Assembly (NCBI GenBank): GCA_002372175.1
Contig: DFIS01000046.1
Coordinates: 1 to 49,408 of the forward strand
Direction: 5' to 3'
From: Solobacterium sp. UBA3691
GTDB lineage: Bacteria; Bacillota_I; Bacilli_A; Erysipelotrichales; Erysipelotrichaceae
Length of the DNA: 49,408 nt
Shown here piece after piece: positions 1 through 9,000 of the stretch. The position numbers and the translations under genes are program-made. Under the pieces are notes generated by a model. The model was not told where the DNA came from, did not search any database, and worked only from the letters and a program-made list of their open reading frames with translations. Within the stretch, counting starts at the first letter, position 1. Every line of letters starts with the position of its first letter.

Positions 1-727
1 AGACCGTTACCGTACGTTCAAACATCCCCGGCAGGGTAGCCGGTGTGACCATCTCGTGCTCAAACGTGAAGTCCTCAAAGGCCTGATCGCAGACCAGGAT
101 CAGATCATGACGGATACAGAAGTCTGCCAGCTCTTCCAGCGACTGCCTGTCATAGACGACTGTTGTCGGATTATTCGGGTGTGTCAGAATGACCATCCGT
201 GTGCGTTCCGTGACCTTTTCTTCGAGCAGTGATACATTCAGCTGATAACCCTCTTCTTCCTTCAGCTCCACTGCCACCGATATACCGCCCATGATCTCGA
301 CATCCAGAAAGTTATTCGGATAACTCGGGGAAGGGATCAGCACTTCATCCCCTTCATGCACAAACGGCAGGATTGCAAAGTACAGACCGCTGTCAGAGCC
401 CGGGGTAATGATGATATTGCGCATCGGATCTACATCCAGACCGTTCTGCCGTTTCAGCTTCTCTGCCAGCAGCTGACGCAGACGCAGACTGCCGACCGGT
501 GCTGTATAGTGCGCCGCCGACTCCTTCATCACTTCTTCCGCCAGTGTCTCTCTGATAAAGTCAGGCACGGAAGGATCAGGCATGAACGGATCTGCCCAGC
601 CCATCAGGTCGATCTTCTCTTCAGCCATTTTCGCATATGCATCACCGATATCTGCTTTCTCGGTACTGCCGAAGAGGCCTCCGTTAGCTTTAGCAAATGC
701 CGGTATCATCTTTTCTTTCATATTCAT
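1..727 (-). CDS. Class I/II pyridoxal-phosphate aminotransferase, partial (C-terminus beyond window)
   Basis: Reading leftward from 727 gives an uninterrupted frame that leaves the window before its stop. The fold-type I aminotransferase hallmarks are visible: a substrate-site GWADPFMPDP segment near residue 45, HYTAPVGSLRLRQLLAEKL, the cofactor-binding TPGSDSGLYFA stretch, PSYPNN, and the HPNNPT motif. The PLP lysine would lie further left, so it cannot be checked. Two starts are possible: ATG at 727, 3 bases from AGAGGAG, or ATG at 721, 9 bases from it; the second has the better spacing. Substrate specificity cannot be deduced. The gene is divergent from the Xre regulator at 822, and the short space between them holds two dyads. 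Confidence 0.85.
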   Translation of the reverse strand, partial: MNMKEKMIPAFAKANGGLFGSTEKADIGDAYAKMAEEKIDLMGWADPFMPDPSVPDFIRETLAEEVMKESAAHYTAPVGSLRLRQLLAEKLKRQNGLDVDPMRNIIITPGSDSGLYFAILPFVHEGDEVLIPSPSYPNNFLDVEIMGGISVAVELKEEEGYQLNVSLLEEKVTERTRMVILTHPNNPTTVVYDRQSLEELADFCIRHDLILVCDQAFEDFTFEHEMVTPATLPGMFERTVTV

Positions 728-736
728 GATCTCCTC

Positions 737-769
737 TATACAAGTATATCCCATGCAAGTACTGCTTGC
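737..769. promoter_or_regulatory. Divergent intergenic region with two dyads
   Basis: The 94-base space between the aminotransferase and Xre genes contains TATAC-AA-GTATA (737-748) and GCAAG-TACTG-CTTGC (755-769). Read on the minus strand, the first includes TATACT, a possible -10 for the aminotransferase, directly before its ribosome binding site. The second would be a reasonable site for the divergently encoded Xre protein. Assigning them as operators is inference from position and symmetry only. Confidence 0.35.
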
Positions 770-821
770 GTGACGGAAGACACTGTCTGAATTATCATGT
801 ATGCAGAAAGGAAAAACAGTC

Positions 822-1253
822 ATGCTTGATACGAAAGTGATTGGTGATCGTCTGCGGGAGCTTCGCATCCGGCAGGGTATGACCCAGGACGAAGTCGCCG
901 AAGCGGTATATGTCTCCCGGCAGGCAGTATCCGGCTGGGAGAAGGGTCTTGCCCTGCCATCGATCAGTTCCTGCATATTACTGCTGGATCTTTATCATAC
1001 CGATCTGGATGATCTTCTGTGTCTTGAACGGAAGAGTGAAACATCGGCACTGTACCAGGATATCCTTTCGGGCAGGATCACACTGATTCCTTCTGAACAT
1101 ATGTGGAGGATGTCTCCCGCGCAGAGAGAACAGATACTGATCCGGATATCCTGCGGAAGTATTACCGTAAACCATGAGGAACTGATGCCCTACCTCAGTA
1201 AAGATGAACAGGTATTTCTGTGCCGGCGAAAGGAGGACGGCGATGAGCACTAA
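822..1253 (+). CDS. Xre-family transcriptional regulator with C-terminal helical-repeat unit
   Basis: The N-terminal ~65 residues are a Xre/Cro helix-turn-helix: IGDRLRELRIRQGMTQDEVA, the recognition helix VSRQAVSGWEKG, then LPSISSCILLLDLYH. I chose ATG 822 over an in-frame ATG at 801 because AAAGGA precedes 822 and HTH proteins usually start just before this helix, giving 143 aa. The C-terminal half is not a typical sensor domain. Its last stretch (HEELMPYLSKDEQVFLCRR) matches the repeat unit of the next gene, whose start lies 11 bases inside this gene. The two proteins are therefore probably co-translated and may interact. It probably regulates its own operon or the divergent aminotransferase, which is inferred from position. 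Confidence 0.85.
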   Translation: MLDTKVIGDRLRELRIRQGMTQDEVAEAVYVSRQAVSGWEKGLALPSISSCILLLDLYHTDLDDLLCLERKSETSALYQDILSGRITLIPSEHMWRMSPAQREQILIRISCGSITVNHEELMPYLSKDEQVFLCRRKEDGDEH

Positions 1254-2112
1254 GAATATACTTCCGTTTCTGGACAGTGATGATCTGGTTCTTTTGGCCA
1301 GAAGAATACTGAAAACAGAGGACATGACTTTTCAGGATGTAAGATTTGAAGATATCCTGCCGTACATGGATGAGGATGATATCGCAGAGATCGCGGAAGA
1401 ATCCGTACGCAGAGATCCCGATCTGCTTATATGTATGATGCCCTATATGGATGAGGATGATCTGGGAAAGGTTCTGCGCTCACTGCCCGAAGAAAAACTG
1501 GAAGCGTATCTCTCCAGGAAGAGCGTACTGCATCAAGTGATCCGCAGTCTCGATGAAGATGATCTGGCAGAGATCGCGGAAAGGATCACACCTGCACATC
1601 CTTCTCTGCTCAGTGTGATGGCACCGTTTCTCGATGAAGATGATGTTTCCGGGATCGCCGTAAAACTGATGAAAGACGGGATATCCGTAGATATTGCTTC
1701 ACTGGTGCCGTACATGGATGAAGACGGGATCACCAGGTGTATGCAGGCTGCTCAGGCTCTTGGGATGGACATGACATCTCTGCTGTATGACAGGCGAATA
1801 CTGTCAAATATGGACGAAGATGATATAGGCAGGATCGCTGTACAGCTGATCAGGGACGGCATACCGGTCGATATCGGTGAACTGCTTCCGTTCATGGATC
1901 AGGACAGTGCAGACCGCTGTTTCCGCTATGCGGCCGGCAGAGATGAAAACTGGCAGGTATATCTGCCCTTTGTCTCTGAGGATGCCCTGCACAGACTTTT
2001 AAAGGACTACATCGCAGGCAGGATACAGATCAGTTTTGATGAGATCTATCCCTATATGGATGAAGATGATATCCGTACACTCTTTCGTTATGAGATAGCA
2101 CGGACAAAGTAA
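1243..2112 (+). CDS. Acidic tandem helical-repeat protein (about ten MDEDD units)
   Basis: This 289-residue protein consists almost wholly of a degenerate repeat of about 20-35 residues with the core L-x-P-(F/Y)-(M/L)-D-E-D-D-(I/L/V)-x-x-(I/L)-A. I count ten units; examples are FLDSDD, YMDEDD (several), FLDEDD, NMDEDD, FMDQDS and FVSEDA. Each predicts an acidic turn followed by an amphipathic helix, so an alpha-solenoid-like or protein-binding scaffold is likely. There is no signal peptide. ATG 1243 was chosen because AGGAGG sits at 1231-1236; it overlaps the end of the Xre gene by 11 bases. I do not recognise a characterised family. Similar acidic repeats accompany Xre regulators in other Bacillota as far as I recall, but I cannot name the family. 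Confidence 0.8.
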   Translation: MSTKNILPFLDSDDLVLLARRILKTEDMTFQDVRFEDILPYMDEDDIAEIAEESVRRDPDLLICMMPYMDEDDLGKVLRSLPEEKLEAYLSRKSVLHQVIRSLDEDDLAEIAERITPAHPSLLSVMAPFLDEDDVSGIAVKLMKDGISVDIASLVPYMDEDGITRCMQAAQALGMDMTSLLYDRRILSNMDEDDIGRIAVQLIRDGIPVDIGELLPFMDQDSADRCFRYAAGRDENWQVYLPFVSEDALHRLLKDYIAGRIQISFDEIYPYMDEDDIRTLFRYEIARTK

Positions 2113-2113
2113 T

Positions 2114-2269
2114 ATGCACGATCATACAAGTATTCGTTATTACGTACCCGAGGGGGTGCAGGATCCTTTTCTTATGCTTTCACGGCCATGGATACCCACC
2201 GGATTGCAGATCATCCTGTGCATCCTGCTGTGTCTGATCCTGCTGTGCGGTATGTACAGTTTCCATTGA
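2114..2269 (+). CDS. Small single-pass membrane protein (51 aa)
   Basis: An ATG one base after the stop of the repeat gene opens a 51-codon frame ending with TGA at 2267-2269. The product has a polar N-terminal half (MHDHTSIRYYVPEGVQDPF) and then one strongly hydrophobic segment, LQIILCILLCLILLCGMYSF, at residues 31-50, ending in His. No good Shine-Dalgarno precedes it, so translational coupling to the upstream gene is likely. Position, frame and a clean transmembrane profile support a real gene, but it has no sequence match I can name. With its neighbours it suggests a membrane-linked regulatory trio. Confidence 0.55.
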   Translation: MHDHTSIRYYVPEGVQDPFLMLSRPWIPTGLQIILCILLCLILLCGMYSFH

Positions 2270-2318
2270 CAACTGTACGGCAGACGTGTTACTGTTCTTT
2301 AGAAGTTGGATGCATATG

Positions 2319-2354
2319 AGTGCTGCCGAATCATTGGCAGCACTCTTGTTTTTT
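2319..2354 (+). terminator. Rho-independent terminator of the Xre/repeat operon
   Basis: AGTGCTGCC (2319-2327) pairs perfectly with GGCAGCACT (2336-2344) across an 8-base loop and is followed by CTTGTTTTTT. It separates the three-gene unit from the MATE gene. Confidence 0.85.
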
Positions 2355-2364
2355 AAGGAGTTAT

Positions 2365-3729
2365 ATGGCTGATAAAGGACTGATCAGAGATCTTACCAAA
2401 GGAAAGATCGCCCCCGTACTGCTTACCCTGGCATATCCGGTAATGTTATCCAATCTGCTGCAGACCGTATACAGTATGGCTGATATGGTCATTGTCGGAC
2501 AATTTGAAGGCAGTACAGGTCTTTCTGCCGTATCCATCGGCGGTGATCTGATCCACCTGTTTACGTTTATCGGCATGGGCTTTGCGACTGCCGGACAGAT
2601 CATGGTCTCCCAGTATATCGGTGCCGGCAAGAGAGAGGAACTGAACAGTGTCATCGGTACGCTTTTCAGTATTTCATTTCTGACGGCAGTACTGTTATCC
2701 ATGCTCTGCCTGACTTCTGCAGATACATTCCTGAACATGTTGCATGCGCCTGCCGCCTCGTATGCCGGAGCTTTGTCATATACGCTGTGCAGCAGCTGGG
2801 GCATGGTATTTATCTTCGGCTACAACATGGTCTCGGCGATCCTGCGCGGGATGGGTGATTCCAAGCATCCGATGTACTTCATCGTCTTTGCGTCGGTGAT
2901 GAATATCCTGCTGGATCTCCTGTTTATCGGCAGTTTTCACATGGGTGCCTTCGGGGCTGCTCTGGCCACGATCATGTCCCAGGGTACTTCCCTGTTACTG
3001 TGTCTGACCTACCTGTACAGACACCGGGATGCCTTTGCGTTTGACTTCCGCCCTGCCAGTTTCCGTATCCGCCGAAAGCCGCTGATGACAATGTTGAAGC
3101 TGGGTCTGCCGATTGCCGTACAGACCAGTGCCGGCAGTATATCCGGACTCTTTGTCAGTTCGTTTATCAATACCTACGGTGTTGCCGCAAGTGCTGTCAC
3201 CGGCGTCGGAAACAAGATGAACAGTATTGCCCTGATCGTGGCCAATGCGCTGAATACTTCCGGTTCCTCGATCATCGGACAGAGCTTCGGGGCCGGCAGG
3301 ATCGACCGTGTGCGTTCGGTCTTCTTCCATGTCTTCTGCTTTGATCTGATCTTTGTCAGTCTGATCAGTCTCGGTATCCTGACCTTCCCCGAGCAGGTCT
3401 TCTCGCTCTTCAACAATGATCCGGAAGTCCTGCGTCTTTCGCATGTCTATGCACCGGTAGCGGCGATCTCCTTCATGGGCTTTGCGGTCAGGAGTCCAAG
3501 TCTTGCCTTTATCAACGGTCTCGGACAGGCAAAGATGAATTTCTTCATGGGTGTGACCGAGGGCTTTATCCTGCGTATCGGTCTGACCTATCTTCTCGGG
3601 GTGATCCTGGGCTTTGGCCTGCAGGGTTTCTGGTACGGTTCGGTCATTGCCAGCTATGGCTACGGACTTGTCATCTTCCCCTATTTCTTCAGCAATGCCT
3701 GGCTTAACCGCAAGTCAGTCGCAGAATAA
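2365..3729 (+). CDS. MATE-family multidrug/cation antiporter
   Basis: The 454-residue protein is strongly hydrophobic with about twelve membrane segments. The opening is typical of MATE/NorM proteins: LTKGKIAPVLLTLAYPVMLSN followed by TVYSMADMVIVGQ. The internal second half repeats the pattern (LKLGLPIAVQTSAGSISG... SFINTYGVAASAVTGVGNK). Such proteins export cationic drugs or metabolites in exchange for Na+ or H+. AAGGAG at 2355-2360 fixes the start at 2365, and an upstream in-frame ATG at 2320 lies inside the preceding terminator and is rejected. The MBL-fold gene begins 25 bases after its stop without a terminator between, so the two may be cotranscribed. The substrate is unknown. Confidence 0.93.
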   Translation: MADKGLIRDLTKGKIAPVLLTLAYPVMLSNLLQTVYSMADMVIVGQFEGSTGLSAVSIGGDLIHLFTFIGMGFATAGQIMVSQYIGAGKREELNSVIGTLFSISFLTAVLLSMLCLTSADTFLNMLHAPAASYAGALSYTLCSSWGMVFIFGYNMVSAILRGMGDSKHPMYFIVFASVMNILLDLLFIGSFHMGAFGAALATIMSQGTSLLLCLTYLYRHRDAFAFDFRPASFRIRRKPLMTMLKLGLPIAVQTSAGSISGLFVSSFINTYGVAASAVTGVGNKMNSIALIVANALNTSGSSIIGQSFGAGRIDRVRSVFFHVFCFDLIFVSLISLGILTFPEQVFSLFNNDPEVLRLSHVYAPVAAISFMGFAVRSPSLAFINGLGQAKMNFFMGVTEGFILRIGLTYLLGVILGFGLQGFWYGSVIASYGYGLVIFPYFFSNAWLNRKSVAE

Positions 3730-3754
3730 TATATACAGAAAGTGAGGTATTCCC

Positions 3755-4693
3755 ATGGGAATGATCAACCGGCCGATCATTGCGGAGATCGCGCCAAACA
3801 CGTATCACATCAATGAATTCGGTGTCGACTGCCAGTACCTTCTGATCGGTGAGGAAAGAGCTCTGCTGATCGATACAGGCACAGGTCTTTACGATGTCAA
3901 GAAGACCGTGGAGACACTGACCAACAAACCATACGATATCGTTGTCACACATATGCACGGTGATCATAACGGCGGTTCTGATCAGTTTGAGAGCGTGTGG
4001 ATGCACCTGGCGGATATTGCTCTGGTTCCCGGCGCAAGAGCTATGGGTGATCCCGAGGCAGTACGCAGGAAGCTGCAGCGCATGGAAGAGATGAAGACCG
4101 TCGGTCACTACGAGACAGGCACTTTCGGATATAACTGGCCAAGATATGATTACATCTTCCCGTATGAGACACTGGAACGGATCGTTCCGGAGCACAGTAC
4201 GGTCTATCAGCCCCTGCAGGACGGGCAGGTATTCGAGCTTGGCAAGAGACCTGTCACGGTCTATCACACACCCGGACATACACCCGGCTCGGTCACTCTG
4301 CTCGATCACAAGCGCCGGATCCTGTTTGCCGGTGATGCAATGAACTCCAACGTCGGCACCCGTTCCGTCGGCGGTGCTTACTCCGGTGTAGCAGTCAGCA
4401 CGATGCTCAGGGGTCTTCTGCGTATTCAGGCCATGCGCGATCAGTATGATCAGACTTTCACCGGTCATGTGGCCTATGCCAATACCGTGGATATCTTCTC
4501 CCAGCCGGCTTTTGTCCTGGATGATGTCATCGAGAATCTGCGCAGACTCCTGAACGGTACAGCCGAGATCATTCAGATGCCTTCACACCTGAAGCCGGAA
4601 CTGGTCATGCCTACCGCGATCTATCGTACTGCCGCCACGATCTTCAACCCGGACCTGCTCTGGGAAGAGGGCGAAGAACACATCGTACCGTAA
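3755..4693 (+). CDS. Metallo-beta-lactamase-fold hydrolase
   Basis: This 312-residue cytoplasmic protein has the di-metal MBL signature THMHGDHNGG (His66, His68, Asp70, His71), a later metal histidine in VYHTPGHTPGSV, and the metal-bridging Asp in LLFAGD-like ILFAGDAM. A C-terminal histidine (FTGHVAYAN) completes the usual ligand set. The lack of a signal peptide and the glyoxalase-II-like layout argue against a beta-lactamase; thioester or phosphodiester hydrolysis is more typical. It starts 25 bases after the MATE gene with GTGAGG as ribosome binding site, and a terminator follows directly. The specific substrate cannot be assigned. Confidence 0.88.
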   Translation: MGMINRPIIAEIAPNTYHINEFGVDCQYLLIGEERALLIDTGTGLYDVKKTVETLTNKPYDIVVTHMHGDHNGGSDQFESVWMHLADIALVPGARAMGDPEAVRRKLQRMEEMKTVGHYETGTFGYNWPRYDYIFPYETLERIVPEHSTVYQPLQDGQVFELGKRPVTVYHTPGHTPGSVTLLDHKRRILFAGDAMNSNVGTRSVGGAYSGVAVSTMLRGLLRIQAMRDQYDQTFTGHVAYANTVDIFSQPAFVLDDVIENLRRLLNGTAEIIQMPSHLKPELVMPTAIYRTAATIFNPDLLWEEGEEHIVP

Positions 4694-4699
4694 GTAAAG

Positions 4700-4730
4700 A
4701 AACGTATCCCCCGCGATACGTTTTCTTCTG
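4700..4730 (+). terminator. Rho-independent terminator after MBL-fold gene
   Basis: AAACGTATC (4700-4708) pairs with GATACGTTT (4715-4723), followed by TTCTTCT. It lies directly after the stop at 4693. Confidence 0.75.
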
Positions 4731-4741
4731 TATGACAATGG

Positions 4742-4747
4742 TATAAT
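4742..4747 (+). promoter_or_regulatory. Probable -10 element for the aldo/keto reductase gene
   Basis: A consensus TATAAT lies between the preceding terminator and AAGGAG, 28 bases before the ATG at 4775. No convincing -35 is visible at the normal distance. Confidence 0.45.
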
Positions 4748-4774
4748 CAAGGCAGGAACATTAAGGAGAACATC

Positions 4775-5917
4775 ATGAAATACAGAACACTCGGTAAAAC
4801 AGGCCTGCAGGTCAGTGAGATCGGCTTCGGCGGCGAATGGCTGGAGCGTCATGACGAGGAAGAGTCCATCGCTGTCGTACGTCATGCGGCAGAACTTGGC
4901 ATCAATATCATTGACTGCTGGATGCCCGACCCCAAATCACGTGACATCATCGGCAAGGCCATGGAGGGTAACCGCGAGCACTGGTTCGTCCAGGGACATA
5001 TCGGTTCCACGTGGCAGAATGGTCAGTATGTACGTTCAAGAGAGATGGATCAGGTCATTCCTGCCTTTGAGGACTTACTGAAAAGACTGCGTACGGATTA
5101 TATCGATCTCGGTATGATCCACTACATTGACAGTGAAGACGACTGGAACAACAGTATGAACGGTGACTTCATCAAGTATGTTCATGAGCTTCATGACAAG
5201 GGCATCATCCGCCACATCGGCATGTCCACGCACAATCCCCGCATGGCAAAGAGAGCTGTAGAGTCAGGTCTCGTGGAGATGATCCTCTTCAGTATCAATC
5301 CTGCTTTTGACATGAAGCCTGCCAGTGATAACCTCGATACCATGTTTGAGGCATACGATACAGGTCTTTCCGGCATCGATCCCGAGCGTGCGGAGCTCTA
5401 CCGTCTCTGTGAAGAGAAGAACGTCGGCATCACGGTCATGAAGGGCTTCTTCGGCGGCCGTCTGTTTGACCCTGAGAGATCTCCGTTCGGCATTGCCTTT
5501 ACCCCTGCCCAACTGATCCACTATGCGCTGACAAGACCGGCTGTATGTGCTGTCATGTGCGGCTTTGATACATGTGAACAGGTCGATGCGGCAGTCTCCT
5601 ACGAGGATGCCGGACCGGAAGACAAAGACTATGCCAGCATCATTGCCAACGCTCCTCTGCATTCCTATACGGGACAGTGCACATACTGCGGTCACTGCAA
5701 GCCATGCCCGATGAATATCGATATCGCGATGGTAAACAAGTTCTATGACCTGGCAGTATCACAGCCGTCAGTCCCCGACAGTATCCGTGCACACTATGAA
5801 GACCTCGGTATTACTGCTTCATCCTGTATCAGCTGCCAGAGCTGTGAATCACGCTGTCCGTTCGGGGTGAAGATCGCTGAACGCATGCGGAAGACAGCTG
5901 AACTCTTCGGCAAGTAG
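4775..5917 (+). CDS. Aldo/keto reductase-like protein with C-terminal 2[4Fe-4S] domain
   Basis: Residues 1-285 follow an AKR barrel (MKYRTLGKTGLQVSEIGFGG opening; DYIDLGMIHYIDSE; IRHIGMSTHN; NVGITVMKGFFGG). Residues ~300-365 form a ferredoxin-like domain with C-x2-C-x2-C-x3-CP at ~302 and again at ~351 (CISCQSCESRCP). The family usually couples NAD(P)H or ferredoxin electrons to a carbonyl substrate. The AKR tetrad looks incomplete here. The Asp after NIIDC and the His in MIHYI are present, but the usual Tyr of the DTA-x-x-YG motif is replaced (DCWMPDPKS), and the position of the catalytic Lys reads QGHIG. It may therefore be a non-classical electron-transfer enzyme. The start is set by AAGGAG 7 bases upstream; terminators lie on both sides. 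Confidence 0.85.
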   Translation: MKYRTLGKTGLQVSEIGFGGEWLERHDEEESIAVVRHAAELGINIIDCWMPDPKSRDIIGKAMEGNREHWFVQGHIGSTWQNGQYVRSREMDQVIPAFEDLLKRLRTDYIDLGMIHYIDSEDDWNNSMNGDFIKYVHELHDKGIIRHIGMSTHNPRMAKRAVESGLVEMILFSINPAFDMKPASDNLDTMFEAYDTGLSGIDPERAELYRLCEEKNVGITVMKGFFGGRLFDPERSPFGIAFTPAQLIHYALTRPAVCAVMCGFDTCEQVDAAVSYEDAGPEDKDYASIIANAPLHSYTGQCTYCGHCKPCPMNIDIAMVNKFYDLAVSQPSVPDSIRAHYEDLGITASSCISCQSCESRCPFGVKIAERMRKTAELFGK

Positions 5918-5928
5918 CCTGTATATTC

Positions 5929-5967
5929 AGAAAGGGCTGTATCACCTGATATAGCCCTTTCTCTTTT
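5929..5967. terminator. Bidirectional terminator between convergent genes
   Basis: AGAAAGGGCTGTATCA (5929-5944) pairs with TGATATAGCCCTTTCT (5947-5962) with one G-T pair, followed by CTTTTCC on the plus strand. It lies between the convergent reductase and clostripain genes. Confidence 0.85.
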
Positions 5968-6005
5968 CCTGCTTACTGCCTGTTATCCGTTATGTCTGAA
6001 TGAAC

Positions 6006-9000
6006 TCAGTCATCAGACTCAAGGTTATATTGATGTGTTTCTCTCAGCTCTGCCAGTTCATCAAAAACAGTATATCCGTCTGTCTCATCCGGTATTGCAA
6101 AACATTCCGGGTCAAAACCCAGGCGTACATATTTGATCTCATATTCCACGTCTACACTCTCCGGGTTTATGGGATCTTCGATTTCCTCAGTATTCACCCG
6201 CAGTATATATTTCAGCTGATTACTCATAAAGTTATAGAGTAAGATCAGGGTCTGCCGTTCATCCTGATAAACTTCCCATTTATATAAATCGCCTTTATAT
6301 TCAATATTAACTGCTGTTTTTCTCTTCAGGGGATTTCTTTCAAATAAAGCTTCCGTACCGTTCCATGGATGAATACGGTTATACAACTCTTCCGGCGATA
6401 CGATGTACACTTCATTCTTCTCGTGACTGTTCTCGCTTTTTTTATACTGGTTAAAGACCAAGTAACATACACCGTCGCTTCGTACAAAATCCACGCTGCC
6501 CTGTGCCATGTCAAGAAAACTTCCGTCCATACGCAGGTATGTATTATCCCTGTATGCCGACATATGGAAGATCATCTCATTCTCAGGATCATCATCCGGG
6601 AAATGCGGCGCATATATCATGGTCAGCCCGTCTGTATACAGCTTTTCCGCGAACCAGTACGTATTCTCTCCGGCATATGATTTACCGGAAACTTTCGGCT
6701 TCGAAGGCTTCTTCTCTTCCCGCACAGCCTTCTCATCATTCAGCGCACACGGAAAGCCCTTCAGGATGGAATACTGTTCCGCTGCACTTCCTTTTTCGCA
6801 ATGGTATGTATTCTCTTCTTCACCGCCGTTATGGCTGGTAAAAGCACTGAAACTGATACGGTACAGAGAAGGCGGCAGATAATAATCAAGTCCGGTTCTG
6901 AAGTATTCAAATGTACCAGCCGGAAGTGTTGTGATCCCATCCGGAATATGTACTTCTCGGCTGTCTTTATACATACCAAAAGGCGCAAACAATACGGATG
7001 ACTGTGTCTTGTCTGTAATAAAGCCTCCCAGATCGGCATAATACGGATTATCCTCATCCACGGTAAATCCTTCAATACCCTTTCCGTCAAACGCATGACA
7101 CCCGATATATTCCGTATTCTTTCCGATATGTACTTCGGGAATCTTGACATCACCTTCAAAGTAATACCCTGTGCTCAGGTTCAGAGGATTCTGATCAAAC
7201 GCATAATCTCCGATCGTTACAACAGATTCCGGCAAATTGATATTTCGAAGTTCAAAGCAGTCATGGAAAGCATGATCTTCAATGGTCTTCAGGGAATCCG
7301 GAAAGCTTACCAGTTCTATTTCGGTATGCTCAAATGCCGCATGGCCGACGGTTTCCGTTCCCGCAGGTACCGCATACTTGTTTACGCATTTGCGCGGAAA
7401 TAATACCAGCTTTTTCATATCCTGGGTAAAGATGACATTATCTGTTGATTTGTAAAAACTGTTCTGCGGATCAACTTCTGCTTCGGTAATGGGACAGGCA
7501 GAGAAACTGCTGCCGTCCAGATACTCCGTCTTTTCCGGAATGGATATACTCGTCAGGCCCGCCTTGCAGAAAGCCTTACGTGCGATATAAGTTAAAGACT
7601 CCGGAAAATCTACATGTTCCAGATTCAAACAATCATAGAACGCTGCATAGCCGATTTTTCCCAGCCCCGTCCCCAGGTGTATTGCGGATATGTTTGTAAA
7701 CGCAAAAGCACTGTCACCGATTTCCGTAACAGTATCCGGCAAGATCACCTCTTTCAGAGTTTTGTTTTTGGAAAACGCAGCTTTATGTACAGCAGTGACT
7801 TTCAGACCGTTGATCTCATCAGGGATCCGCAGCACTTCCGTTTCATCATCCGCCCCAATGACGATATAATGGTCTTCCTCTCTGTAGAACTGGATGCCGT
7901 CCTTGATAACTGTCTTTTGATCCATGTTATGATACGGACGCAAAGTCGACCTGTGTACATTTCCATAGATGTCTTTAAGACATACCTGATAGGAGAACGG
8001 CATACAGATCTGTGAGATCGGTCTGGTATCGATCGTCATCTCACTGCCGATCGGCATGGTTTCGATACCCATTTTCTCCGCATATACATACTCATAATTG
8101 CCGGGACTCGTCTCCTGCACATAATACATTGGAAGCCACGTCTGCAAAGCTCGGTAATTGTCGGATACATCGATCGTATTTTTTGTGCCTGGATACAGAA
8201 CAGAACCGTTCTCAAGGATAGAATCGACGATTACCTCATCCCCAGTCTCACGAATCCCTATGGATACCTTCCGCATATACTTTTTTTCATACGGGAAAAT
8301 AACAACAGCTTCATCCGTACCCAGACGGGAAAGCTCGTTGGAATACTGTCTTCCGCCGGTTCTTCCAACTTGAATCGCCGGGAAAACGTAATCACTGGTT
8401 TCGCTGCCGCTGTGAATCATGAATACTTCCGGATCCTTGGATATCTTCAGAGTATTACCGTCGAGTTCGATATACTTTTCGGAATTCATCAGACCGTTTG
8501 TGACTGCATTCTCATCTTCAGAATCATAATTCTGCCAGACATGCAGTAACGGAAAGGCCAGATGTTCTATCTGGTACTCCGTAAGATCAAGACAGTAGGC
8601 ATCTTCTGTTTCATAGAAATCTTCCAGGGCCCATAACGCTTCATCTTCCTGACGATACTGTGCATAATATGCCGTAAGCATCTTTCCGTATGCTTCAGAG
8701 ATCAGGAAATCCTTTTCAAACTCCCCGTAATTCTGATATGCCATTACATCAGGAAAATAAAGTGATATACCACTGTAAATATCGGAACTGGCAGCAGATT
8801 TGACAACAAAGCTTTTCCGGGCATTCTCGTAAGCCTCCGCTGTATCCCCCGCAGTTTGATTCAGACAGCTGACAAAAGCCCCCAGATCTGACATACCGTA
8901 TTCACTGCTGCTGACATCCGCATTTCCTACACTGCGCGTTCCGGTAAAAGCCCTGGCTACTTCAGAGTACTCTCCGCCGTTTATCTTTCCGGTAACTTCT

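Noticed and set aside
801..821. In-frame ATG at 801 as start of the Xre gene
   Set aside because: The ATG at 822 has AAAGGA at good distance and fits the normal start of the HTH domain; 801 has none.
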